Assembly: GCA_025765615.1 (NCBI GenBank)
Contig: JAIVFJ010000059.1
Location: 62,001-126,000, forward strand
From: Zopfochytrium polystomum
Lineage: Eukaryota; Chytridiomycota; Chytridiomycetes; Chytridiales; Chytridiaceae
Reading direction: 5' to 3'
Length of the DNA: 64,000 bases
In this document: one piece after another, positions 35,870 to 48,071 of the stretch
Layout of the letters: the number at the start of each line of letters is the position of its first letter
Numbering within the stretch: the stretch's first letter is position 1
Position numbers and translations under genes: made by a program
The notes under the pieces: generated by a model
Databases searched by the model: none
What the model saw: the letters and a program-made list of their open reading frames with translations, nothing else
What the model was told of the DNA's origin: nothing

Positions 35870-36194
35870 TGTCAGGAACAGGGCAGGACAGGACAAGGCA
35901 GACAAGGAACTGAGAGGAGTGATGATTGTATTGGAAACAATAATTCACTTGAGGGATGGGACAGGTCCCCCATCCCCCTTTTATACCTTTTGAGAGTGTT
36001 CCTTGTCAAGACTCCAAGAAAGTTCCAGAAAGAGCAATTAGTAATACAATGATACCAATGATACCAATGACAACAAGACAAGTCAGGAAAGCAAAGAAGG
36101 TTCCAGAAGGTTCCACAAGGTTCCATGAAGGAATGTTCTAGAAGGTTCCAGAAGGTTCCAGAAGGTTCCATGAAGGAATGTTCTAGAAGGTTCC
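35870..36194 (-). repeat. 5' LTR of nested chromovirus, U3-truncated
   Basis: It matches the other LTRs from TGTCAGG to GTTCTAGAAGGTTCC, then switches abruptly to gag sequence (GGTAGGCCTTGATC). The terminal TGTTATG end is missing. Confidence 0.9.
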
Positions 36195-36920
36195 GGTAGG
36201 CCTTGATCTAGTTCCTACTTGTCTTTGCTTCAGCCTCTTGGAGTAGAGTCTGTTGTCAATCTTGGTGGCAAGGAGAATGTACTCTTCCAAGGTCTCAGGG
36301 ATGTGCAGAGACTGGGAGAGCATGTCTTGGATGGACTCATGGAGACCATCATGGTACAGCTCCATCAGAGCTGCATCAGTGTATCCAGAGTTTCTGGCTA
36401 GTTGCTTGAATTGGTTGGTGTAGGCCACACAAGATTGCTTTCCTTGCTTGATATGCTTGAGCTTGGATCTTGCTGTCCAAGATGCGTAGGGGTCACCAAA
36501 GGTAGCTTCCAGTCCCTCCCAGAGCTCTTGCAGGGTGGTGGGTGTGCTTGGGAGAGATCTGTACCATGATTGAGCTTGACCAGACAGGAGGGTGCTTGTG
36601 AAAAGAACCTTGACTTGTTCACTGGGAAATCTTGAAGGTTGGAGAAGGATGACATTCTCCACAGTGGCCATAAAGTTCCTCAGGTCTTTGGCCAGCCCAG
36701 TGAACTTGTCAGGGCTGGGAACCTTGGGCTCTCTTGCTTGGTTGGCTTGGGGCAGGGGAAGAGCTTGATGTTCTTTTTGGTGAAGTTGTTGTTGAAGCTG
36801 GTGCTGCTGGTGAAGGACTTGTTCTTGAAGTTGGTGTGTCTGTCTTGAAAGGGCTTGCAATTGGTCCATCAAGGCTTGGAAGGCAGTTGCATCAGGGAAG
36901 GTGTTGTTTGGGTCAGACAT
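36195..36920 (-). pseudogene. gag: outer element gag, N-terminal part
   Basis: Starts MSDPNNTFPDATAFQ at 36920 and includes a Gln-rich helical stretch and a retrotransposon gag core (SGQAQSWYRSLP...LWEGLEATFGDPY, then KQGKQSCVAYTNQF). The frame is cut after about 240 codons by the nested element; the C-terminal zinc-knuckle part continues beyond it near 32473. Confidence 0.88.
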
Positions 36921-36947
36921 GATGGCAGAGAGTAGTAGGAGAGGGTC

Positions 36948-36958
36948 AAGTGAATTAT
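36948..36958 (-). promoter_or_regulatory. self-complementary primer binding site
   Basis: In element sense ATAATTCACTT lies 2 nt inside the 5' LTR (36961). It is the exact complement of AAGTGAATTAT in the LTR, about 36 nt downstream of TATAAAAG. Here the pairing extends to 13 nt. See the copy at 63530. Confidence 0.75.
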
Positions 36959-36960
36959 GA

Positions 36961-37313
36961 TGTCAGGAACATGGCAGGACAGGACAAGGCAGACAAGGAA
37001 CTGAGAGGAGTGATGATTGTATTGGAAACAATAATTCACTTGAGGGATGGGACAGGTCCCCCATCCCCCTTTTATACCTTTTGAGAGTGTTCCTTGTCAA
37101 GACTCAAAGAAAGTTCCAGAAAGAGCAATTAGTAATACAATGATACCAATGATACCAATGACAACAAGACAAGTCAGGAAAGCAAAGAAGGTTCCAGAAG
37201 GTTCCACAAGGTTCCATGAAGGAATGTTCTAGAAGGTTCCAGAAGGTTCCAGAAGGTTCCATGAAGGAATGTTCTAGAAGGTTCCAGAGGTTTCCAGAGG
37301 GTGATTCATAACA
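36961..37313 (-). repeat. 5' LTR of outer chromovirus
   Basis: Full 353-bp copy; its outer end is followed by the ACCTG target duplication. Confidence 0.93.
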
Positions 37314-37601
37314 ACCTGGGTGCTGGCTTGCACTGTTGACAAATACTCCCAGTATTAAGTGGAACAGAAACCCAGTGTTAACAGTTTTCCTCCTCCTCTG
37401 CTCAAGCAGATAATATGTTTTACCCTGTGCCAGTCATGCTTGCCTAGCAACTATTATAGCTTGCATATCATCATTATGTATCAATTATTCATGACAGAGT
37501 TTTTCTCTTTCTCTCCAAGTTGGGGAGAAGGAACACCCACAAACACACATCTCCACTTCATTCACTCCTTCCACTCACTCACTCAGAGTAGACTATTTAC
37601 A

Positions 37602-38109
37602 ATAAATGACAGTCATAACAACTTGAGGTGTCTTGTGCCTCACCAGTCAGCTGCGCTGACACTTATGACAGGTGGCACCATTTCTAATGGCAGCCGTAAA
37701 ACAACAATAAGCCTACTTTCACACTTGATCCAGTGCCCATCAGGGCGCTGGTCCATAGACGCCTCGGCGGTGTGGGTTAGTTACATATCATGATACTGTT
37801 GTTTAGAGTTTTTTTTTCGTCCTCTCCTAGTTCAGGAGAAGGACCACCCACAAACAAACATGTCACAAGAGGCACACTTGTCCATCTCCCCTTCTTCTTC
37901 GCCTTGCTCTCAGTCTTGGACTGTTTTACTGCACTTCTCTCTATGGCGTGTTGCACGCACAGCCGCTCTTGTGACCGCGTCAAGCAGCTAGCCGCAGTTC
38001 ACTTTGGGACTGGATTTTTTGGAGGCAGGCAGAGGGGAAAAAAAAAGAAAGAAAGAAAGGCGAGCGGAGAGACAGATATGAAAGAAGTATGAGAGACGGA
38101 AGGAGAGAC

Positions 38110-38142
<33 letters not shown>

Positions 38143-38316
38143 GAGAGAGACAGAGGAAGACAGAGAGATACAGAGAGAGAGAAGCCGTCAAAGCTCTCAG
38201 TTTTTGCTTTGTGCCCGCGCCTCCACCCCCTTCCTCCCAACCTCCCTCTGCTCCTTTTCTTCCCACCGCCCACGTTCCTTTACCCCCCAACCCGTCCCAC
38301 GCTCGGGGTGCTTTGA
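37602..38316. promoter_or_regulatory. 5' flank of the HECT ligase gene
   Basis: It holds small scrambled fragments of the R LTR (for example GACAGTCATAACAACTTGAGG near 37608 and GAGAAGGACCACCCACAAACA near 37832) and an interrupted (GA)n array at 38106-38185, ending about 130 bp before the ATG. Confidence 0.45.
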
Positions 38317-41300
38317 ATGTCACCCGGCTCAAAGCCGCGCCTGCCACCCCCGCCGCCTCCGTCAAAGCGCCATCGCCAACCATCCTCCTCGCTCTCCGCC
38401 CTCTCCTTGTCGTCGTCGTCGCCCTCAGCTGCTGCACAATCTGCTTCCTCGTCTTCGTCGCTGCCCTCCATCCTCCACACAGACTCATCCTCCTCATCTG
38501 GCACAGCTGTATCCATATCCTCCCTGTCAGACCCTTCCCAGAAGGAACTTTCTCTGCGTCGCTCCGTCTCCGATTCACGCCTGCAGCTCACCCGAAAACG
38601 AAAGGCTTCCACTATCGTCGCGACTCCCCTCATCGATAGCCACCCAACCCGATCTTCCAAGCGCTTGCGCAACAGTACCAAGGAGGACGGAAAGACTTCC
38701 AGGTTAGTCTTACGCTCATCGGATCACATCTCATTTGGAGTAGTGAGTGTGGGATGTGAGCTGTACCTTTGGCCCAATCTGATTATGAAAAACACCCTGT
38801 CGTTTGTTAGTCCTAAAAAGCGGCTTGCGGAAGATCCAGCTGACGAGGACGGCGGCAAGAAATTTCGAAAGCCCCAGCTCGATCGGAGCGTTTCACTGCC
38901 AGAGCCCTCTGGCCGACCGCGCAGAAAAGCAGCGATTGCTGCCTCCCAGAGCATTGAACTGCTTGCCAAGGCGTCTTCTACAAGATCGTTACGACCGCCG
39001 CCGTCACCGAAAGCTCCCCAGCAGGCCCAGCACCCCCAACAGAAATCATCGCCAGCCCTCCCAGCGCGGGTGACAAGGTCTGCTTCAAGGAGCTCAATGG
39101 CCAAGGGTAAAGGCAAGGAGAAGGCCGGACCGAAGGACGACGAGGCGGTATCCTCCTCCACCCAACCCAGAAAATCGAGTTCTCGATCAAAAGCAGGTTC
39201 AAAGGACAAGGACAAGTCCGCTCCAGTTGCTATCGGAATGGCCGACAATCGCCACTCAAAGAAACAATCATACGACGCTGACGATCATAGCAACTCGGAA
39301 ACTGAGGAAAAGGAAAGCAAAGGCATGGAGAGTGTGTCTCATCCTCAATCCGGCTCTTTCTACGAATCGATCTTCACAAGAGGGGCAGTTCGCCACAGTG
39401 GCTCGGGCAACTCGCACCTTGCCAATCTGTTGAGCCAACTCAAATCGCCCAACCAAACTTCGCAACTCGTGGCTCTGCAGGAGCTCGCAGAGATTCTCAG
39501 TGTCGCAACAGGTAAGATCCTTTTATATTCCAGTGCTTTCTGGTTTCTAATTTGTACGCAGAGGACATGTTTATGGGGCACGGCAGCAGTCGACTGCACG
39601 GTTTTGATGCAGAGGAGTTCATTAAAGCGCTTGTGGACATTCTCCAAGGTGGTGCCGGAGGCTTTGCAGGTGGCGGGGACCCAGAACTTCAATTTTTGGA
39701 TGAAGATATCGACTCGTTTGGTTTCGGCGGAAATGCTCTATCCTCAGATTTGATGCTGCTAGCATGTCGGTGTCTGGCGAATCTCTTCGAGGCGCATCCA
39801 ACCTGCATTCCTTACGCCGCGAGCTGCGGAGGTGTCCAAGTGCTGGTCTCCAAGTTGACGGAAATTGAGTACATTGATTTGGCGGAACAAGTTTTGTCAG
39901 TGTTGGACAAGATAGCCGTTGAGAACTCTGTCTCTGTCCTTAAAGCCAATGGTGTCGTCGCTGTTCTTCAGTTTATCGATTTCTTCAGTCTTCATGTTCA
40001 ACGTATCGCAGTGAACATCGCGGCCAACTCTTGCAAAGGTTTACACAGTTCAGCGCTCACGAATCCAACTTCGCGTAAGTAGTGACTTTGGTGCACGTTT
40101 TGTTAAAACTCACCTTGTTGCTTCCCAGCGGTTGATGTGCTGTCCATGTTGAAGGAGGTGCTTCCGATTCTAGAGAGACTTGTCCAATACCCCGATTCAA
40201 AGATTGTCGAAAGTTCAGTACGATGCCTCGAGCGAATAGTCGACTGGGCAGGAAAAAACGAGTCACACTTATCCAAACTGGTTTCTACCGCCTTAATCAA
40301 CTCTTTGATCAGCCTTCTGAACTCGTCAGTTGAATCGTACTCGTCGAACTCAAGTCTCGCTGGGACCAGTAATCCACTGTTTAGTCCGATCATGAAAATT
40401 CTCTCAACCACGACCAAGTGCCTCCCCACATTGGGTGCTGAGCTGATGGCGCAGAGGACTGTGATCAATTTAATATCTGGCTATTTAACTGGAGGATACT
40501 ACGGAGCTTCGTCTGACGATCCTCAGGCTTTGACAACAGCCGTCATGACAGTCATAGTTGGTAAACCCTCTAGCGAACTCATCAGCGTTCTCCATCTTGC
40601 AAACGATCTACTTCCTCCATTGCCTAAGTCTGGCATTTGGGACATGAAGCTGGAGAAAGCAATGAAGCCTGAGCGCTCGGGATCTCCTCCAAAGAAAAAA
40701 GGTGATTCGGCAGGGCGTTCTCCATCACCCGACAAAAACAAGGAGGAAAAGTACGGGAAGCTGTTGAAGATCCTGCGAGATCAACCAGAAGCTTTGAAGA
40801 GTCACGTGTCGGTCATCCTTCCGTTGCTGGTGGAGGTCCTTAGCGCCACCGTGAATCCAACTGTCCGTCGACTTTGCGTGGAGTGTTTGGCCAAATCACT
40901 TTGGTTCTCTCTCGAGGTCGCCTCAGATAACTCTGAGTGGGACACCACTCTGCGAGGGGAAAGAGGCGAGATCATGGCTGTTCTGAGATCGGCTTTGACG
41001 CAATCAAGAGGCTTTGGAAAGTGCATATCCGAAATCCTCTCTTTGCAGGAAATTGCATTTACTGCCGCTTCAGCAGAACCAACGCCTGGCGCTGACTCGA
41101 AAGGACCGACTATCGTTCTTCACGCCGAGCGTGATCGTCGCGAGGCCCTTGTATTGGTTGCTGCGGGTTTGCAAATTGTCAGCATTATCGTGGACCGGTG
41201 CGCTCACCACTTGAAGATTTGGCTCTCTCGGGAAGGGGTGTTCAGCGAAATCTCCAAAGTTCGCGAGCAATGCCAGTCTTACACGGAATCGCTGAAAGTC

Positions 41301-44300
41301 GGTCTTTTGAATTCGTCGAAACCTCCCCTGGCACCTGAAACCAAGTCGACTGGTGTAAAGAGCGCTACGAAGCCAGACCAACAGAAGCGAGATGAGGAGG
41401 AGAGCTCCCGAAAGAGCGACCCTGAAGACAATGTATCGACTCAACCACAACCTTCGGACGGGTCTGATCAAGACTCGGACTCTGGCGCGTCCCTTCAGTC
41501 ATCAACTGCGGGACCAAACGGATCGGGGCCAGCGGAGTCAACGCCATCATCGTTATTCTCAAACGTGCGGAAAGCGCTTGATCGAATTACTCGCGGTGCT
41601 CTTGACCTCACTGGACTCCCTTCACCAGCGGGACTACCCGCTGACAGCGCGCACATTGTCGGGCTGAACGGGTCCAGATTCTCACAAACTGAAATATGCA
41701 ATTGGGTAGTGAAGACTTGTGACGACATAGTAGGAAATCTATCTTCATCATCGGAGGACTGGTCTACAAATGTTGTGCTCCGAGAGCTTCGGTCACTCAC
41801 AACCTCCCTCAAGGCCATTGACGCCGCAAGAACAAGTGAATCAGTTACAACCTATCTTCTGTCGTTGCAGGAGGTTGCGGAGCATTTTGCTGGCTTGCGC
41901 GGGGAGGACTGGGGCCTTGGAGTTACTGGCTTTGAAATACTTGAAAGCGGGATTATGGAGGGTCTCATCGACTATCTTGTTCTGCCTGGTGCATCAGAAC
42001 ATTTTGTCCACCGAAAAAGCAGTAGTCAGCAGTCGCACCCTATTCCGCATGGCAGTCGCGTCAAATCCTTTCTACACGTGTTCCTGAACGGACCGAGCCC
42101 AGATGGGAAAGACTATTTCGTTCCCGGTGCCTTCAAAACACTTGTCGGTCGACTGCAAGAATGCCTCTCCCGGACCGAATCGTTTAGAGTGCTCTTAGCG
42201 ATACCTTCTTCGTCCTCATTAACAGCTACAAGTTCAATCCTCAGCTTTTTCGGCTCCTTTTTCAGTTCTGGATCGGAGCATTTGCAAGGGTCTTTCCGCG
42301 ATCTTACCAATCCATCACTTCAACTTACCCGTCAGATAAAGTTGCGCCTTGTGAGCGAAGACCAGGAGAGCGTTCCCCAAGCATTTAGACATCTCATTAT
42401 CAGCATTCATGCCATTGCGACCTTTCAAACCCTGGAGGACTATTTGAAAGGCCGTGTCGGTCCTTATTCAGAGGCAAACAGCGGAGAAAGTTCTGCAGAC
42501 GACCACGCATCAAGTGAAGGCGAAGTCTCCAGTGAAGACGCCAGTGGAGAGCAGGCAGCAAACGAAACCGAACAAGATAATACGAATTCAGTCGAGCAGG
42601 AGGACGATGAAGATGAGGATGACGATCCGGAGGAGCATGAAGGGGAGGAAGACTACGACGATGAAAATAGTGACGAAAACGAAGAGGTCAGTATGTTCCT
42701 AAAGTTAACGCTGCCTTTTCTGACTTAACCTATTGCTGCAGATTGTAGACATTGGAGACCTGCTATTGATGCAGGAGCAGCGTCAGAGAGCGAAAAAGTC
42801 GTGGAACCCCGAACCCAAAACCGATGACCTATCGTCCTCTCCGGCTCGGGGAAAATCAAGACCGTTGAGCGCGAAAAAGGGACGGCCTGATAGCGTAGTG
42901 GACGTTTTTGCATCGAGCACCCCGGCTTCTCCATCACCGCTTTCCGCCGCCCTGGCGGCGGGGAAAAGCCCAACGCATCTGCAAGACCAATCTTCCAGTC
43001 ATGGGAAGGAAGCCAAGCACGCCGGGAGCTCCTCTCCGTTGAGCAAGCCATCTTACGCCTTGGCAGTGAGCGCCTCCCAAGACGCATTTGACCTTGCATT
43101 TTATCTTGGGGACAAGGAAATCCCACTGTCGTCGACAATTTTCGGTTTTTTCTTCGACTACGAGCGCGAACAGCAGGAGGAATTGGCAGCCAGATCCGGA
43201 ACGCGAGGGCAAAGTTCACCCGACATTTGGTCCAAAGTTTATACCATTAAGTTTAAGAAAGTTAAATCACCGAAGACCAAAAAGGTTGAACAGCCGGCAG
43301 AGGAGGTGGGCTCTGGTGGCGGCCGTACGAACGAAGACCCGATGGATGTTGATGCTCCTACCAACTCGGTACCCTTGGAAGAGCCATTTCAGACTGCATC
43401 CCCTGCGTGGCTGAAGGACGAACCGTCGTGCTCCATGATATTAGTGCTACTACGGCTTCTCTTCTCACTGAACTCGCGATGGGATGAGTTCTTGCGTCAA
43501 GATAACCTGTCGGCGCCAGTTGTACATCCTATCGAAGTCTTGGAGGGAGCTGCCATTGCTGCGGACGGAGCCCCAGAAGCTGCAGCGAGCAAACCCGAAC
43601 ATCGCCTTTCTCTTCTACCCGCTGCCGCTTTCAACAACAGCAAGCTGACTGCAAAATTGAACAGGCAGTTGATTGAGCCGTTAATAGTGGTGTCCGACGT
43701 TCTCCCGTCTTGGTGCAGCTCAATCGTGAGGGAATTTCCTTTCTTGGTACCATTCGAAACTCGTTTGGCATACCTTCAAAGCACATCCTTTGGTTTTGCT
43801 AGAAGCATAATGCGATGGCAGCAAGCGTCCGGCAGTACCGCCGGAAGCGGCCAAACTCTGGGACGCAATTCTCGTGGCAGCGTATCCGATATTCCCACGA
43901 TTGGCCGCCTGCAAAAGCAGAAAGTGCGAATTGCGCGTACTCGCATCATTGACTCTATGATGAAAATTATGGACTTGTACGGCAGCTCACAGCTCTTGCT
44001 GGAAGTGGAATTCTTTGATGAGGTGGGAACAGGACTTGGGCCAACACTGGAATTTTACTCGCTCGTCTCCAAAGAGCTTCGGAGGCGTGAGGGTGTTGAG
44101 GTTGGGAAATCAAGGCGTAAAGGTGCTGGGCCTTCCGCACTGTCCGACGGTCTGAGAGCGTCTTCGGGACCGTCTCCGACAGACAAGCTCAAGATCTGGA
44201 GAGATGACGGGCAGTCGGTTTTGTCGGCAGAAGGAGATGTCGCAGAATATTTCAACCCAGCGAGCGGCTTGTTCCCTCGGCCTATAGCGCAAGAATATTT

Positions 44301-45440
44301 CGACACTGATGCCGGGAGGTGGGTGTGTGTGTGTCAAGACGTAGAAAAAATTAACTCTGTTTGGAGCAGAAAACTCCTGCAGCTCTTCAAGGCGATCGGC
44401 ACATTTGTCGCTCGATCACTGCAAGAGTCTCGTCTGATAGACATTCCTTTCAGCCCGGTGTTCCTGGAGATGGCAATCGGGTTGGAAGGCTCAAGCCGTC
44501 GTTTCCTTCGTCTTGGCGGAGAATCACCCGAGAAACTGTCGATGGAGATGCACACCTTGCAGGTTCGCCCGTATTACTCATTTGCAAAGAAATCCGTGCT
44601 CATTTTTTGCACATTAGCAAGTGGATCCGATTTTGCACTCGTCGCTTGTTGCCCTCACGAAGTATCTAGATCTGAAGCGCGAGATTGAGGATGACCCTCA
44701 GCTGAAGGAAGCCGAGCGCCGATTGAAGTTGGAGCAAGTGACAGTGAAGGGCGCCAAGATCGAAGACTTGTGCTTGGACTTCACACTACCTGGCTACCCT
44801 GAGGTTGAACTTGTTCCGAACGGGCAAGACGTTCCAATCACGCTGGCGAACGTTCGCGAGTACTTGGAAAAGGTCGTTGTAGTGACAGTTCGCGACGGCA
44901 TCCAGAAACAGGTCGAAGCCTTCAGAGAAGGGTTCGAGATCGTCTTTCCCCTCTCCGATTTGCAGATCTTTTCGGTATCGGAGCTGGCAGTGCTACTGGG
45001 TGGAAATGACAATGAGGACTGGTCGACTGAGAGTGAGTTCGTTGCTGGTTTTTGCCACGAATCACTAACTTTTTTGACAATTTTGAACAGCGTTAATGGA
45101 TGCCATGAAGGCGGACCACGGGTATTCGATGGACTCGAAAGTGATACAATATCTGGCAGAGTTGTTGTCGTCGTTGAATGCAGTCCAAAGGCGAGAGTTC
45201 TTGATGTTTGTTACGGGAGCGCCGAAGCTGCCCCTTGGGGGTTTCAAGGCTCTCAACCCACCGCTGACGGTTGTTCGCAAGCAAGTGGATGCGCCCGGCA
45301 GGAAGCCGGACGATTACCTGCCGTCTGTGATGACTTGCGTCAACTACCTCAAAGTCCCGCAGTACTCGAGCCTCGCAGTGATGAGAGAGAGGTTCGAGGT
45401 GGCCATAAAGGAGGGGCAGGGCTGCTTCCATTTGTCGTGA
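38317..45440 (+). CDS. UFD4: UFD4/TRIP12-type HECT E3 ubiquitin ligase
   Basis: Eight exons: 38317-38702, 38811-39511, 39562-40074, 40129-42686, 42742-44318, 44370-44562, 44618-45032, 45091-45440, giving 2230 aa. The N-terminus (to about 310) is Ser/Pro/Lys-rich. Next is an armadillo-like region beginning SGNSHLANLLSQLKSP, with QLVALQELAEILS, LACRCLANLFEAHP and AEQVLSVLDKIA, as in TRIP12/UFD4. An Asp/Glu-rich tract ends exon 4 (about 1350-1386). The HECT domain starts near 1780 (RTRIIDSMMKIMDLYG, LEVEFFDEVGTGLGPTLEFYSLVSKEL) and ends with DYLPSVMTCVNYLKVPQYSS, whose Cys is the expected thioester residue, and the C-terminal GCFHLS. UFD4 enzymes ubiquitylate ubiquitin-fusion and N-degron substrates. 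The start has no upstream in-frame competitor that I could favour. Family assignment is firm; true orthology needs phylogeny. Confidence 0.93.
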
Positions 45441-45754
45441 GCTATTATTCATCTATTCATGGGGTGAGGGCAAGGGAAGGGATTTGCGACCTAGGCAATA
45501 CCACCGACTGCCTGCCTGCCTGCCTGCCTACCTGGAATGGATTAAAGCTTGTTGCAGAAGTCGGAAGCAGAAGGGGTTGCGCACTATTTAACAACGAACA
45601 GGCAAAGTGTGGATTCTCGAAGGTTTCCCGGCAAGCAGGAAAAAACCGAAAAAAGGAGGAATACACAAGTATTTACAAAACCATAACAAAAAGGGAAAAG
45701 GAAAAATTTTCGCGGGTCAAACCAGGAAGCAGACCCTCATAGGAGCTTGGAACG
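45441..45754. other. spacer between HECT ligase and coactosin genes
   Basis: A 314-bp region with a (CTGC)n-like run near 45509-45530. Tandem genes on the same strand; no promoter element identified. Confidence 0.45.
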
Positions 45755-47565
45755 ATGGTGGACATTGCAGGGGACATTGCCGACGTCTACGAGGAGGTTC
45801 GCGCCGACGGTAACGACACTGACTGGTGAGGAGGAGGAGGAGGAGGAGGAGCTGGAAGAGGAGGAGGGAACGGCAGGCGCCTCTCTTTTCGGCACTGCTG
45901 CTACGGGCACGCACCTCCATAGTCGGTTTCAGATTTGGCGGTTGGGCGCAGGTCCATCCAACCACCCAACCCCCATCATCCACACAGCCACCAGCCACCC
46001 ACCCACCCAGCCGGCCGCGGTACGCTGGGTTCCCTTTCCGGCAGCCGACCCGCGCGGGTAGTGGCTTCCCCTACTGCGAAATGCCATCTTCACCTTCGTG
46101 CTCCTCTTTCCCCCGCGCGTCGAATCTCCATCGCAATGCTCCCTTCCCCCCACCAACCCCTTTTTTTCGCGTCATGACCGGTCGGCCCCCAGTTAACCTC
46201 GCGCACGCCTCGTTTCAAACTCGAGATAATCCTCCGTCACCCCCCCATCTGCGAAAATCTGTGATGCTTCCGCGAGGGGAGGGGGAGGGTCTTCAATCTT
46301 CCATGCCCAATGTCCTGCCTGACGTTGGATTTTGCGATTGGCCCAACCCTTGCTCCTCGCTCTCTCTCTCACTGCCCCCCGCCCCTGCGATGTATGCCCC
46401 TGATCGTTGCAACGTCTGACCCACCCGACTTGCGCCTTTCTCTTCCCATTCCCCCCCGTTTCCCTTCGTTTTTGAATTCGTTCCCCCTCTCTTTACTGCG
46501 CAGGCTTCTCCTCGAGTACGAGAGCGACAAGAAGGATGCACTGAGGCTCGCTGGGAAAGGTCTCTTGTTCGATTGCCTTTGTTTCGTCGTTTGGAGGGTG
46601 CGGTCAGGCTTGCGTTTCGTTCGCAGTCTTCCATACGGAGTCGCGGTCGAATCGAATACGGCTCTTCTCTTTACACGTCTACAAGAGAAGTCCACTCTTA
46701 CCTCCCCTTTTCTCTCTCTCTCTCTTTCCCTCACTCAATGAAATCGCCCAGGCACCGGGGGCATCACCGAGTTCAAGCAGAACCTCAAGGAGGACCAGGC
46801 TGGCTTCGGTTTCATCCGCGTCATTGTGGGTAACGACGAGCTCTCGCGGCGCAGCAAGTTCATCTTTGTCACATGGTGAGCCCTGGGTTTGTTTGCGCGT
46901 TTTTTGGGTTGCTGGTTCGTGTGATCCCGCGAGATGCGTCTTGACCTGAACCGGCAACGCGCCCTGCCGATTCACGTTGTGTGTGGTGTTTTTGGTGTCA
47001 CTTGCATTCCGCCTTTATTTTTTTCTCCTTGACTTATCATACTGACACTGTGTGACGTTGGGACTTCTCTTTCTCTCGCAGGTGCGGGCCAAAAGTCAAG
47101 GTCATGCGGAAGGTACTTTGGCACATTACTCAGTTGGGCCAATGGAGAGGGGGGGGAGAAAGAGAGAGGGCGGAGATGTGGTGTCTGAACCAATTCCGTT
47201 TCTTTTTTTTTTTGCGCCTATTTTTGATGAAAATAGGCCAAGCTGAGCGTCCACATTGCCAACGTCAAGACGGTCCTGAAGAGCTTTTCGGTAGAAATTT
47301 CCGCGTCCTCGTTGGACGACCTTGTTGAGTCTGAAGTCATCACACTCGTCAAAAAGGTAGGGCGGCTTCGCTCGACGCCAATTTTCTTTTCCAGCTTTTG
47401 TTCTGTTCGTTCCTGTCCCGATTTGACAACGCTTTCATTGCCGCCTTTACTCGGGCCATTTCTCATCATGTACTCTCTTTCTCCCTTCTTTCTCCCTCCA
47501 TCCCCCTTCCCCCTTTTCCACCTGTCCAGTCCATGGGTGCAAACTACGACGGGCAGGCAGTGTAA
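45755..47565 (+). CDS. coactosin-like ADF-H actin-binding protein
   Basis: Six exons: 45755-45825, 46504-46559, 46752-46875, 47082-47112, 47237-47356, 47530-47565, giving 145 aa, close to the usual coactosin size of about 140. The first intron is long for this genome (678 bp). The ADF-homology domain fills the protein: MVDIAGDIADVYEEVR, WLLLEYESDKKDALRL, GITEFKQNLKEDQAGFGF, IRVIVGNDELSRRSKFIFVT, WCGPKVKVMRKAKLSVH and IANVKTVLKSFSVEI. Coactosins bind F-actin sides and antagonise capping. The hydrophobic/basic KVKVMRKAKLS segment corresponds to the actin-binding helix region. All splice sites are GT-AG; exons 4 and 6 are very short but required for continuity. Confidence 0.93.
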
Positions 47566-47820
47566 AAGAACTTGGATCATATCATGAATGTCGTCTCTGA
47601 CTGGGCTTTCAAGTGATATTTTGTTCTTATTCTCTCCTTGGTTTTGGACAACCTATTTTTGTTTCCTCTTGTATTCGCGCATAGTGGGGGAGGTAGGTAT
47701 TTTACGAGTAGCGAGACGCTGCGAGCGAGTGCGCGTTGGTGGGGGTGTGGTGCACGGATTTCCTTGGGCTTGTGATGCCCCAAAAGAGAAACACGAGGAG
47801 ATCGCCGAAAAAGCACACGC

Positions 47821-47821
<1 letters not shown>

Positions 47822-47851
<30 letters not shown>

Positions 47852-47853
47852 GC
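47822..47853. repeat. (CAGA)n microsatellite
   Basis: About seven tandem units end less than 70 bp upstream of the CEP120-like ATG. Confidence 0.93.
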
Positions 47854-47916
47854 CGACAGAGCAACACGTGACCAGCGGGCGGGGAGTTCGGACAATTTGC
47901 TTGACTGGAACATTTT

Positions 47917-48071
47917 ATGGCCACCACCACCACCAAACCACCCAACGCCCCTGGCAAGAAGGCGGCGGCGGCGACGGCGATGATGGCGTCGTCGTCGTCG
48001 GCCTCGGCGACGTCGTCGTCTTCCAAAGTCATGACCGTGCTGGTCACTGTCCGTGAAGGTGGCCGGTCAGC

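Larger units (their letters stand above)
32474..36194 (-). mobile_element. nested pol-only chromovirus inside gag
   Basis: LTR 32474-32826, internal 32827-35869, and LTR 35870-36194 lacking about 30-40 bp of its U3 start. It interrupts the outer gag between GGTAGG copies (32468-32473 region and 36195-36200). The outer side of the complete LTR carries two extra bases (GA) that normally follow the LTR inside an element. The internal part has an intact pol but no PBS, gag or protease: similarity starts at CATGGCCATGAC directly after the LTR. Confidence 0.8.
30404..37313 (-). mobile_element. composite Ty3/gypsy chromovirus insertion, four LTRs
   Basis: It is bounded by 353-bp LTRs at 30404-30756 and 36961-37313 and by the TSD ACCTG (30399-30403 and 37314-37318). 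In minus-strand order: 5' LTR, self-complementary PBS, gag start, a second element (36194-32474), gag end, protease, a deleted pol remnant, chromodomain, a purine tract AAAAGGGGGAGATGA, 3' LTR. The outer part has the same double pol deletion as the element at 60775-63895. Its protease active site reads ESG instead of DSG (near 32113-32115), so this copy is probably dead even without the nested insertion. Confidence 0.88.
30346..37601 (+). repeat. copia-type LTR R5, split by a chromovirus insertion
   Basis: The left part 30346-30403 and the right part 37314-37601 together form one 5'-truncated R LTR. It is interrupted between GCAGACCTG and GGTGCTGGC by the composite element at 30404-37313, and ACCTG is duplicated at the break. 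Confidence 0.85.
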
